This document shows positions 7,291 through 14,279 of a DNA stretch of 18,209 bases, one piece after another. The position numbers and the translations under genes were made by a program. Origin of the DNA: CALAED01 sp937891035 (GTDB lineage: Bacteria; Actinomycetota; Actinomycetes; Streptosporangiales; Streptosporangiaceae); NCBI GenBank assembly GCA_035642125.1, contig DASQSZ010000312.1:1-18209 (forward strand), given 5' to 3'. How positions within the stretch are numbered: the stretch's first letter is position 1; each line of letters starts with the position of its first letter. Under the pieces are notes generated by a model, which saw only the letters and a list, made by a program, of their open reading frames with translations, made no database searches and had not been told where the DNA came from.

Positions 7291-8808
7291 ATGCGCAGAC
7301 GCACCTTCATGACGACGACCGGCCTCACCGCCGCCGGTGCGGCGGGGCTGGCAGCCGGGCCGCCCGCTGCCGCCCTCGCGGGCGGCACAGCCACCAGAGG
7401 CAACCGCTACGCCCTGCAACGACGCTTCGTTGACTGGCGCTTCGGCATGTTCATCCACTTCAACATGGGCACCTTCCACGACGTCGAATGGGTCGATCCG
7501 TTCCGGGACCCGATGTCGTTCAACCCGGCCGACCTCGACTGCGGGCAGTGGGCCGACGTCGCCAAGGCGGCGGGCATGAAGTTCGCCGTGCTGACCGCCA
7601 AGCACCACGACGGTTTTTGCCTGTGGCCGTCGAAGTACACGACGTACGACGTGATGAGCAGCGGACACCGGCGCGACATCGTGCGCGAGTACATGAACGC
7701 CTTCCGCGACCGGGGCGTCACGCCGTGCCTGTACTTTTCGGTCTGGGACCGCACCAACGGCGTCGGCCCGCCGGACTTCGGCCAGGTCCCGATCACCCGG
7801 GAGATGATCGACTTCACGAAGAACCAGCTCACCGAGCTGCTCACGCGGTACGGGCCCATCCCGTTGCTCATCTTCGACGGGTGGTCGTGGCACTGGTCCT
7901 TCAACCACCAGACGATCGCATGGGGCGAGATCCGCGAACACGTGGCCGCGCTGCAACCCGACTGCCTCGTCTTCGATCTCAACGGGCTCACGGTGCCGTG
8001 GGACGCGGACCTGCTGTTCATCGAGGAGCCCAAGGGCGGCGTCTTTTGCCCGCCCGGCAACACCTACGCCGCCTCGCAGGGGGTGAGCATCTCCTCGAGC
8101 GGCTGGTTCTGGCATCCCTCCACGCCGGAGAACGTCATGAGCGCCGAGGAGATCGTCGACGGGCACCTCAATGTGCTCGAACCCCGGTATTGCAGCTTCA
8201 TCCTCAACGTGCCGCCGAACCCGCGGGGTTTGCTCGACGAAAGCGTCGTCGACACGCTGCGTACGGTCGGCCGGCGCTGGCGGCCGGACCGGTCCCGGCC
8301 GCCGCTGCCCGCCCAGCCGGACGTGCTGAAGTATCCGGTCGCCCCGGTCGGGGTCGCCGCGACCGGCGGGACGGCCGCGGCCGCCGCCGACGGGCACAAC
8401 GACTTCGGCTGGAACGGCCAGGCCGACCAGTCGTTGTGGATCTCGGCGGCGCCGCCGAGCGAGTCGGCGCCGCAGGCCGTGACGCTCGATCTGGGCCGGA
8501 TCTTCGCCCGGCTCGACACGTTCGCCTATCTGCCCCGCCAGGACACCGTGACGCCGTACTCCTTCGAGACGTTCATCACCGAGGGCGACATCACCCGCTA
8601 CCGGATTTCGGTCAGCGTCAACGGGTCGACCTTCAAGGAGGTGGCGGACGGCACCTGGGCCGGCGACCACACGGTCAAACAGGTCCGGTTCCGCCCGGCG
8701 ACGGCCCGCTACGTACGCCTGGAGGCGCTGGCCACCGTCGGCGGCGGGCCCGCCGTCGTCAGCGAGCTCGAATGCGGCGGTACGAACCACCGCCCCCGCC
8801 CTGTCTGA
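7291..8808 (+). CDS. Tat-exported GH29 alpha-L-fucosidase with F5/8-type (CBM32-like) domain
   Basis: This is a predicted retaining alpha-L-fucosidase of 505 residues. An upstream in-frame extension overlaps GH35, but ATG 7291 begins exactly at a Tat signal: RRRTFM, then a hydrophobic Ala/Gly stretch ending AAALAGG. GAGG at the GH35 stop serves as ribosome binding site. The catalytic domain spans about 35-335, with FGMFIHFN, the GH29-typical AKHHDGFCLW, and nucleophile Asp196 in LLIFDGW. The family's acid/base residue varies and I cannot assign it. Residues about 355-498 form a discoidin/F5-8 type C-like beta-sandwich (QAVTLDLG, YRISVSVNG, ARYVRLEAL), likely sugar binding. Tat export suggests folding in the cytoplasm first. 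As last gene of the operon it would remove alpha-fucose, possibly exposing galactose for GH35, as in fucosylated galactosyl side chains of xyloglucan. That substrate is a hypothesis. Confidence 0.9.
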   Translation: MRRRTFMTTTGLTAAGAAGLAAGPPAAALAGGTATRGNRYALQRRFVDWRFGMFIHFNMGTFHDVEWVDPFRDPMSFNPADLDCGQWADVAKAAGMKFAVLTAKHHDGFCLWPSKYTTYDVMSSGHRRDIVREYMNAFRDRGVTPCLYFSVWDRTNGVGPPDFGQVPITREMIDFTKNQLTELLTRYGPIPLLIFDGWSWHWSFNHQTIAWGEIREHVAALQPDCLVFDLNGLTVPWDADLLFIEEPKGGVFCPPGNTYAASQGVSISSSGWFWHPSTPENVMSAEEIVDGHLNVLEPRYCSFILNVPPNPRGLLDESVVDTLRTVGRRWRPDRSRPPLPAQPDVLKYPVAPVGVAATGGTAAAAADGHNDFGWNGQADQSLWISAAPPSESAPQAVTLDLGRIFARLDTFAYLPRQDTVTPYSFETFITEGDITRYRISVSVNGSTFKEVADGTWAGDHTVKQVRFRPATARYVRLEALATVGGGPAVVSELECGGTNHRPRPV

Positions 8809-8814
8809 GTAAGG

Positions 8815-8837
8815 CGCGCAGTGCTCGCAGGTGCGCG
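8815..8837 (+). terminator. Candidate GC-rich hairpin after the GH29 gene
   Basis: CGCGCA (8815-8820) and TGCGCG (8832-8837) form a 6-bp stem with an 11-nt loop 6 bp after the fucosidase stop, in the gap between convergent genes. No U-tract follows, so this is only a weak terminator candidate chosen for its position. Confidence 0.35.
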
Positions 8838-8872
8838 TTGGCCTCCCGAGAGTGCCCTGAGAAGGTAGGGCG

Positions 8873-9028
8873 TCAGTACCGCCTGTTCCTGCTGGCCAGG
8901 CGACGGATCAGCCGGCGGACCTTCGCCCGCGTTCTCGGGTCCCGCGCCGCGCGCTCGACCCGCGCCCGCGCCTGCCGTCCTTGCGGACTGCGCAGATAGC
9001 GCTCGACGCGCCTGATCAAGGAAGCCAT
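8873..9028 (-). CDS. Small highly basic protein (51 residues), unknown function
   Basis: A 51-residue reading frame starts at ATG 9028 with a good ribosome binding site (AAGGGGAGAG, about 4 nt before the ATG) and stops at 8873. It is very rich in arginine and predicted helical: it begins MASLIRRVERYLRSPQGRQ, followed by an RDPRTRAKVRRLIRRLA segment. The RSPQGR and RDPRTR blocks recall short uncharacterised actinobacterial proteins, from memory. There is no cysteine, no membrane segment and no signal peptide. It lies 32 bp downstream of TerC on the same strand and could be co-transcribed with it, and it converges on the fucosidase gene. A membrane- or nucleic-acid-associated role would fit the charge, but nothing shows it. 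Coding status rests on the ribosome binding site and the patterned composition. Confidence 0.6.
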   Translation of the reverse strand: MASLIRRVERYLRSPQGRQARARVERAARDPRTRAKVRRLIRRLASRNRRY

Positions 9029-9060
9029 GTCTCTCCCCTTTCCGGGGTGATGTCTCTTCT

Positions 9061-10077
9061 TCAGTAACGAACCGGTTCCGGCTCCTGATCCTCTGTTCCC
9101 GCCTCATCTCGCGGCATACTTCGGGTGCCCCGGGTGGCGAGCAGGCTGGTCGCCGTGACGGTCGCGAGGATCAGCGCGATGGCGACGAGGGACAGCGTGG
9201 TGGGGATCCGCGGCACGCCCGGCCAGTTGTCGTGGGCCCAGTGCAGCACCAGCTTGACACCGATGAGGCCGAGAATCGCGGCGAGCCCGTAACCGAGGTG
9301 CACGAGCCTGGACAGCGCGCCGTGCAGCACGAAGTACAGCGCGCGCAGCCCGAGCAGCGCGAACGCGTTCGTGGCGAACACTAGGAACGGATCGCCGGTC
9401 ACCCCGTACACCGCGGGCACCGAGTCGACGGCGAAGACAACGTCGGTGGCGAGCACCGCCACCACGACGAGCGCGAACGGCGTCAGGGCACGCCGGCCGC
9501 CGGCCGACCGGACCAGCAGCCGCGGCCCCTGGTAGTCGCCGGTGACCGGCATGACGCGGCGCACCAGCCGCACCGAGCGCAGCGACGAGACATCGACCTC
9601 CTGCCCGTGGCCGGTGACCGCGTCACGCATGATCTTGACCGCGGTGATCAGCAAGATGGCGCCGAACAGCAGGAACGCGAAGTCCAGCGTGTGCAGGGCC
9701 GCGGCGCCGAGCGCGATGAAGACGCCGCGGAGGATGAGGGCGCCCACGATGCCGTACAACAGCACCCGCTGCGCCAGCGCCGCCGGGACCGCGAAGGCGG
9801 CGAGCAGCAACATGAACACGAAGAGGTTGTCCACCGACAGGGATTTTTCGACCACGTAGCCGGTGACGTACTCCATGGCCGTGGTCCCGCCGAACCTGGC
9901 CCACAGCAGCGCGCCGAAGCCCAGCGGCAGCGCGATGTAGAAGATCGACCAGCCGAGCGCTTCGCGCATCGACACCTCGTGCGGCCGCCGGGTGACGACG
10001 AAGTCCAAGACGAGCAGCGCCACGACGGCACCGATGGTCAGCGCCCACAGCGCCGGTGAGCCGACGGTTGGATTCAC
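9061..10077 (-). CDS. TerC/Alx-family integral membrane protein, probable Mn2+ exporter
   Basis: TerC-family protein of 338 residues counted from GTG 10077. GGAGG (10089-10085) lies 7 nt before this GTG, whereas an in-frame ATG at 10095 lacks a ribosome binding site. About nine hydrophobic helices run through the protein. The two family signatures are present: VEKSLSVDNLFVFML in the first half and ATDVVFAVDSVPAV in the second, whose acidic residues inside membrane helices are thought to coordinate metal. The C-terminus is a short acidic cytoplasmic tail. Family members (Alx, MeeF/MeeY) are linked to manganese export and metallation of secreted proteins; older annotation as tellurium resistance is misleading without the ter operon, which is absent here. 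A yybP-ykoY-type riboswitch directly upstream supports manganese control. The small basic protein lies 32 bp downstream and the kinase gene upstream. Confidence 0.93.
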   Translation of the reverse strand: MNPTVGSPALWALTIGAVVALLVLDFVVTRRPHEVSMREALGWSIFYIALPLGFGALLWARFGGTTAMEYVTGYVVEKSLSVDNLFVFMLLLAAFAVPAALAQRVLLYGIVGALILRGVFIALGAAALHTLDFAFLLFGAILLITAVKIMRDAVTGHGQEVDVSSLRSVRLVRRVMPVTGDYQGPRLLVRSAGGRRALTPFALVVVAVLATDVVFAVDSVPAVYGVTGDPFLVFATNAFALLGLRALYFVLHGALSRLVHLGYGLAAILGLIGVKLVLHWAHDNWPGVPRIPTTLSLVAIALILATVTATSLLATRGTRSMPRDEAGTEDQEPEPVRY

Positions 10078-10099
10078 GGGAGGACCTCCGGGCATCAGG

Positions 10100-10225
10100 T
10101 GGCGTACGCGACGAACCTGAGGTCTCCTTCGCCCGCACGGCGGCGGGCGGCCGCCCGAGAACTCCGCTGTGGAAGCCCGTACTGACCGGAACGGCTCTTG
10201 GGAAGTACTCCCCTCTTCATCCGAT
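10100..10225 (-). promoter_or_regulatory. yybP-ykoY-type manganese riboswitch ahead of terC
   Basis: Read on the minus strand, the leader of the TerC gene has the two conserved blocks of this class at the expected distance: GGGGAGTA at 10213-10206 (L1 region) and GCGAAGGAGACCTCAGG ending near 10115 (L3 region, GGAGACC at 10127-10121). GC-rich pairing segments lie between them, and the internal GGTCAGTACGGGC is also like known members. This class binds Mn2+ and commonly precedes TerC/Alx and P-type ATPase genes. Downstream, GGAGACCTC (10127-10119) can pair over 9 bp with one bulge with 10088-10079, which contains the terC Shine-Dalgarno, so control is probably translational. A TCAGGT/ACCTGA hairpin (10120-10115 with 10100-10095) lies between. 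The ends are approximate. Confidence 0.85.
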
Positions 10226-10226
10226 C

Positions 10227-10246
10227 CTAGGGCATCGCTAGGGCAT
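10227..10246. repeat. Short tandem duplication across the kinase stop codon
   Basis: CTAGGGCAT occurs at 10227-10235 and again at 10238-10246, an 11-bp period. On the minus strand this duplicates the final codons and TAG stop of the kinase gene (ATG CCC TAG). It looks like a local slippage duplication and leaves only about 24 bp between the stop and the riboswitch core. Confidence 0.7.
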
Positions 10247-11479
10247 CCAGCGGCGGAGAAACGGCTCGGAGTTCGTGTCTCTCACCGGCTCGGGGTAGCC
10301 CTCTTTGTATCGCTTGTCGAGCGCGTGGCGCGCTTGGTCGCTGTAGGCGCGCGCCCGGTCGCCGTCGCCGACCATCTCGGCCAGCTGGGCCAGGCCGCGC
10401 AGCGCCAGCGCCTCGATGGGCGCGGCCTTCGACGCCCTGGCCACCCGCAGCGCCTGCTCGTAGTACTTTTGCGCGACGCCGTAGTCGATGCGGTGCTGCG
10501 CCGCCGAGCCCAGCTGATAGAGCGCGAACATCTCGCTACCGGTGTCGCCGGTCTCGACCGCGATCTGCCGCACCTCTTCGTAAAGTCCCTCGGCCTGGCC
10601 GTACTCGCCCTTTTCGCGAGCCTGCCCGGCGGCCGCCCACAAGTACGCGACCCGGCTGGCCGAGGTTTTGCGTCGCGGCGCCTCCGGCAGCGCGGTGCCG
10701 GGGGAGAGCGTGTAAAAGGCGGCGATCAGCGCCTCGGTGGACGGGCGCTCGGCCGGGGCTTTGCGCAGCGAACGCCACAGCGGAGGGATGAGATCGCGCG
10801 GCACGCCGGTCAGGTCCGGCTCCTTCTCCAGAGTGCGATGGATGACCTCGATGAAGGTATGGCCGCCGAAACACTTTCGCGCCGTCGCCGCGAACACCAT
10901 TGTGGCGGCCCAGGAGAAGATGTCGGCCATCGGGGTGGCGTGCTCACCGCGAATCACTTCTGGCGCGACGAATCCGGCGGTGCCCACCATGCTCTGGGTA
11001 ATGCGCGTGGCGTCAAAGGCCTGGGCGATGCCGAAATCAATCACGATGGGCACGCCGTCGGCCATCATGACGTTGCGCGGGGTCAGGTCCCGATGCACGA
11101 CGTCGGCCGCGTGGATCGCGTCCAGCGCGGCGACCAGGCCGGCGCCGAGGCTGCGCAGCGCCTCGTCCGGCAGCGGGCCGCGCCGCTCGACGATCTGCTG
11201 CAACGAGCGGCCCTGCACGTAGCGGGTGACGATGAACGGGCGCACGGCGCGCAGGTCAGCGTCCAGCAGTTCGGCGACGTACGGGCTGGCCACCCGCATC
11301 ATCGCCTCGACTTCTCTGGCCAGCCGCCGCAGCCCGGTGGTGTCCTCGGCGACATGCGGATGGATCACCTTGACCGCGACCGTCTTGCCGTCCTCGTCCA
11401 GGGCAAGGTAGACCGAGCCCATTCCCCCGGCGCCCAGTTTGCGGAGCACTTCGTACGGGCCGACCCGCTCCGGCTGCAT
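10238..11479 (-). CDS. Cytoplasmic Hanks-type Ser/Thr protein kinase with C-terminal TPR-like region
   Basis: 413 residues, ATG 11479 preceded by GGGGGAG about 10 nt upstream. The kinase domain (about 8-265) has the Gly-rich loop GAGGMGSVY (16-24), the ATP-anchoring Lys37 in VAVKV, Glu56, the catalytic loop HRDLTPRN (129-136) with Asp131 and Asn136, DFG at 148-150, and FVAPEV in the APE position. The catalytic-loop lysine of HRDxKxxN is replaced by Thr133, a substitution I recall in other actinobacterial kinases. No transmembrane segment is present, unlike PknA/PknB. Residues about 280-400 form tetratricopeptide-like helical hairpins (GEYGQAEGLYEEV, YGVAQKYYEQALRVA), probably for partner binding. 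It is upstream of terC on the same strand and divergent from the chaperone/GTPase operon across about 600 bp. A role in regulating that operon's products is possible but unproven. Confidence 0.93.
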   Translation of the reverse strand: MQPERVGPYEVLRKLGAGGMGSVYLALDEDGKTVAVKVIHPHVAEDTTGLRRLAREVEAMMRVASPYVAELLDADLRAVRPFIVTRYVQGRSLQQIVERRGPLPDEALRSLGAGLVAALDAIHAADVVHRDLTPRNVMMADGVPIVIDFGIAQAFDATRITQSMVGTAGFVAPEVIRGEHATPMADIFSWAATMVFAATARKCFGGHTFIEVIHRTLEKEPDLTGVPRDLIPPLWRSLRKAPAERPSTEALIAAFYTLSPGTALPEAPRRKTSASRVAYLWAAAGQAREKGEYGQAEGLYEEVRQIAVETGDTGSEMFALYQLGSAAQHRIDYGVAQKYYEQALRVARASKAAPIEALALRGLAQLAEMVGDGDRARAYSDQARHALDKRYKEGYPEPVRDTNSEPFLRRWMP

Positions 11480-11678
11480 CGTAATCCAACTCCCCCGGTC
11501 ACTACCCGCCGAAGGTAGCGCATTGATCGGGGCCTAAGGCGCCTCTTGACCAACTAGTCATCTACTACCGGCGCGTAACCGGATATGTCGCTTTTGGCCT
11601 ATTAAAATTTCCGATCTTGAATTGACGGTGGCCGCAATTTAGCCCAACGCGATCGCGACGCGGCGGTCATCTGGCGCG

Positions 11679-11695
11679 GGTGCCGGCCCGGCACC
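11679..11695. repeat. 17-bp inverted repeat in the kinase/GrpE intergenic region
   Basis: GGTGCCGG (11679-11686) and CCGGCACC (11688-11695) flank a single C. As RNA it would fold as a 6-bp stem with a GGCCC loop; as DNA it could be a dimeric-protein site. No U-tract follows on the plus strand. Confidence 0.4.
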
Positions 11696-12074
11696 GTCTT
11701 GGCCGCGCCGACCAGTTGCGTCAGCCGGCACACCTCGGTGCGGCGGAGCCGGGGGCCGCGGGGCCGCCCAGTCGACGCTGAGGATCCCGCGCCCTGCGTT
11801 CGGCGGTGGGCCACACCCCTCGACGTCCACGCCGGGGATGAACCCGAGACCGTCGGCAAGATCGGCGCCCCCTTGCCCAGCGAGCCCGGCCGATCGGCGG
11901 CCCGACCCGGATACGCAGCGGCATCATCGCCCTCCCTGACCCGCACTTTTCTCGCCGACCGGCCGGTTTCAAGGCTGAGAGCTCTACGTTTCCGGGCGGT
12001 TTCACGGCAGTATCGACACAGAGAAAACGAGGCCCATTCGCCATCCGGGCTATCGTTGAAGACGTTACCGACCG

Positions 12075-12080
12075 TATAAG
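12075..12080 (+). promoter_or_regulatory. Candidate -10 box giving a leaderless transcript of the GrpE-like gene
   Basis: TATAAG at 12075-12080 ends 10 bp before the GTG start at 12091, so transcription would begin at or within a few bases of the start codon. A TTGAAG hexamer at 12056-12061 is only 13 bp upstream, too close for a standard -35, so the promoter may be of another sigma class. Only a weak AAGG precedes the GTG, which also favours leaderless initiation. Confidence 0.45.
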
Positions 12081-12090
12081 GTTTGTCCAC

Positions 12091-12672
12091 GTGTCCGATG
12101 CGTACTTTTCCTCCCGCTCCGGCGACGCCGTGCCTGCCGCCCTGTCCGAAGGCCTGGCCGCGTTGCAAAGCAGCCTGGACCGCTTGACGGCGGCTACGGA
12201 ACGTGAGCACGAGCGCGCTTCGCACCGAGAAAAGATCATCGATCGGCTGCACGACGACAACCAAGAGCTTCGTCGCGGCGAGTTGCAGGCCATGCTCGAC
12301 CCGATCCGTACCTCTCTCTACCGGCTCCATGACATGGTGCGGCGCGAATCGCGGCGCTGGGCCGAAGACGCCGGCGACCCGGCCCACGTCGGCCCGCTGC
12401 TTTCGGCCATCGCCGACGAGATCGCCGAGGCCCTGGCCCGAGCGGGCGCCGAACGCTACACCGTCGAGCCGGGCGAGCCGTTCGACCAGGCGGTGCACAA
12501 GCCGGTCGAAACCGTGGCCGTCAGCGATCCGGCGCTCGACGGCACCGTTGTGGCGGCGCGCGGCGACGGTTTCCGGCGGGGCGAGCAGATCCTGCGCCGG
12601 GCCGAGGTCGTGATCGGCAAGGCGGCCGAGGCGCTGGCCGCCCGACCCAATGCATCAGCAGAGTCCATTTAG
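12091..12672 (+). CDS. GrpE-like nucleotide exchange factor (paralogue paired with the next-door Hsp70)
   Basis: 193 residues from GTG 12091; an ATG at 12098 is out of frame. Residues about 15-105 are long amphipathic helices (LTAATEREHERASHREKIID), matching the coiled-coil dimer stalk of GrpE. Residues about 127-180 match the GrpE beta-wing head: the EPGEPFDQAVHKPVETV segment, DPALDGTVV and the RGEQILRRAEVVIGK end. GrpE opens the Hsp70 nucleotide cleft and speeds ADP release. The length is normal for a GrpE. The head is well conserved while the stalk is divergent, typical of a specialised paralogue rather than the housekeeping heat-shock gene, which in actinobacteria sits with dnaK and dnaJ. 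It starts the chaperone/GTPase operon and its stop overlaps the AGGTGG ribosome binding site of the Hsp70 gene, so the two are probably translationally coupled. Confidence 0.88.
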   Translation: MSDAYFSSRSGDAVPAALSEGLAALQSSLDRLTAATEREHERASHREKIIDRLHDDNQELRRGELQAMLDPIRTSLYRLHDMVRRESRRWAEDAGDPAHVGPLLSAIADEIAEALARAGAERYTVEPGEPFDQAVHKPVETVAVSDPALDGTVVAARGDGFRRGEQILRRAEVVIGKAAEALAARPNASAESI

Positions 12673-12684
12673 GTGGTGAAGGCC

Positions 12685-14268
12685 ATGGCTGTCTACGGCA
12701 TCGACCTGGGAACCACGTACTCGTGCATCGCCTCCATCGATGATGTCGGCCGGCCCACGGTGCTGCGCAACCTGGAGGGCACCGACACGACGCCGTCGGT
12801 CGTCTTCTTCGAAAACGCCGAGAACGTCATCGTGGGCGCGACCGCGAAGGACAACGCGGTGCTCGACCCCGACCACACGGTCAGCCTGATCAAGCGGGAC
12901 ATGGGTCGCGACGTCGCGCGGCACATCCACGGATTCGACTACACGCCCGCGGAGATCTCCGCGTTCATCCTGCTCAAGCTGGCGACCGACGCGCACACGA
13001 CGACCGGGCAGTACGCACACGACGTCGTCGTCACGGTGCCGGCCTACTTCGGCGCGGCCGAGCGCGACGCGACCCGCAAGGCCGGTCAGATCGCCGGGCT
13101 GAACGTCATCGACATCATCTCCGAGCCGATCGCCGCTGCGATCACCTACGGCGTGCTCAACCCCGACGCCGACCGCACCATCCTCGTCTACGACCTGGGC
13201 GGCGGCACGTTCGACACCACGGTCATCGCGCTACGCGGTGGGCACATCGAGGTCATCTGCACCGACGGCGACCATGAGCTCGGCGGCGCCGACTGGGACG
13301 CCCGCCTGGTCGAACACCTCGCCGAGCGGTTCCGCAAGGAGCACCCGGACGCGAGCGACCCGCTCGACGACAAGCAGACAGAACAGCAGCTGCGGCGCGA
13401 CGCCGAAGACGCCAAGAAGGCGCTGACCACGCGCACCGCGCACACCGTACGCGTGATGCACGACGGGCGGGTCGCCGCGGTCGAGGTGACGCGCGAACGG
13501 TTCGAGGAGCTCACCAAGGATCTGCTCGACCGCACCATCGAACTCACCGGGCGCACGCTCGCGACCGCCGCCGACAAGGGCGTCACCGACTACGACGAGC
13601 TCGTGCTCGTCGGCGGCTCGACCAAGATGCCCAGCGTGGCCGCCCGGCTGGAAAACGAGATCGGGTTGCCGCCCAGGCTGCAAGACCCCGACCTCGCGGT
13701 CGCCAAGGGCGCGGCGCTGTACGCCTTCGAGGAGACCTACCGGCGGCTGCTGCGCGAGGGCGCGGCGGAACGGGCCGAGGAGATGGCCAGCCGGGCCGGT
13801 CTGTCCGAAGAGCAGCGCCGGCAGATCGCCGGCCGGCAGATCAAGACGGTCGCCTCGCGCGCGTTCGGCGTCATCGTGTTCGACCCGGCCAGCGGCGCCG
13901 ACAAGGTCAGCCATCTCGTGCACGCCAACGACGAGCTGCCGGCGGCCAAGACCGAGGACTACTACACGGTGCACGACAACCAAGAGGCCGCCGACGTCAG
14001 GGTGATGGAACAGGCGGGCAGCGTCGAGTCGGCCGAGCCCGGCGACAACAACGAGATCGCCACCGGCACGGTCAAGATCCCGCCGGGCAAGAAGGCGGGC
14101 TGGCCAGTCGAGGTCACTTTCGCGCTCGATCCGTCCGGCCTCCTCCACGTCACCGCGGTGGAGAAGGAAAGCGGCGACCGGCTCGACCTGCAGGTGGACG
14201 TGGGCGGCATGTCCGAGGCCGAGGTCGAGCGCAGCCGCGCCGCCCTCTCCAAGATCAAGGTGAGCTGA
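12685..14268 (+). CDS. Lidless Hsp70 (DnaK-like) chaperone with atypical linker
   Basis: 527 residues from ATG 12685, chosen because AGGTGG lies 8 nt upstream and the protein then opens as MAVYGIDLGTTYS; a GTG at 12673 would only add four residues. The ATPase domain (about 1-345) has phosphate-1 GIDLGTTYS (5-13), SEPIAAAITYG, phosphate-2 DLGGGTFD (170-177) and adenosine motif LVGGSTKMP (308-316). Where DnaK has the DVTPLSLGIET linker, this protein has about 40 helical residues (about 346-388) and then AFGVIVFD. A beta-sandwich substrate-binding domain follows to about 515 (KIPPGKKAGWPVEVTF, DPSGLLHVTAVEKESG). The chain ends at MSEAEVERSRAALSKIKVS, where the alpha-helical lid should begin. DnaK is usually 610-640 residues. 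No J-domain protein is visible nearby. It is likely dedicated to the operon's partner proteins rather than general folding. Confidence 0.93.
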   Translation: MAVYGIDLGTTYSCIASIDDVGRPTVLRNLEGTDTTPSVVFFENAENVIVGATAKDNAVLDPDHTVSLIKRDMGRDVARHIHGFDYTPAEISAFILLKLATDAHTTTGQYAHDVVVTVPAYFGAAERDATRKAGQIAGLNVIDIISEPIAAAITYGVLNPDADRTILVYDLGGGTFDTTVIALRGGHIEVICTDGDHELGGADWDARLVEHLAERFRKEHPDASDPLDDKQTEQQLRRDAEDAKKALTTRTAHTVRVMHDGRVAAVEVTRERFEELTKDLLDRTIELTGRTLATAADKGVTDYDELVLVGGSTKMPSVAARLENEIGLPPRLQDPDLAVAKGAALYAFEETYRRLLREGAAERAEEMASRAGLSEEQRRQIAGRQIKTVASRAFGVIVFDPASGADKVSHLVHANDELPAAKTEDYYTVHDNQEAADVRVMEQAGSVESAEPGDNNEIATGTVKIPPGKKAGWPVEVTFALDPSGLLHVTAVEKESGDRLDLQVDVGGMSEAEVERSRAALSKIKVS

Positions 14269-14279
14269 CGCGTCCTCAC

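Larger units (their letters stand above)
11480..12090. other. 611-bp gap between divergent kinase and GrpE-like genes; no convincing gene
   Basis: Open frames exist on both strands (for example 11699-12079 plus, 11639-11830 minus), but they lack ribosome binding sites, are rich in Arg, Pro and Gly in the way of random GC-rich DNA, and match no family I recognise. The stretch around 11597-11640 is unusually AT-rich for this window. A near-perfect inverted repeat lies at 11679-11695: GGTGCCGG, one base, CCGGCACC. The ends must hold the promoters of both divergent genes. A decayed gene or an unrecognised small RNA cannot be excluded. Confidence 0.5.

Noticed and set aside
9061..10077. Tellurium resistance function for the TerC protein
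   Set aside because: No other ter genes are present, and the manganese-type riboswitch points to metal export instead.
11602..12498. Minus-strand 298-codon frame across the kinase/GrpE gap
   Set aside because: Half of it is antisense to the GrpE-like gene; the rest has no family match, no ribosome binding site and non-coding-like composition.
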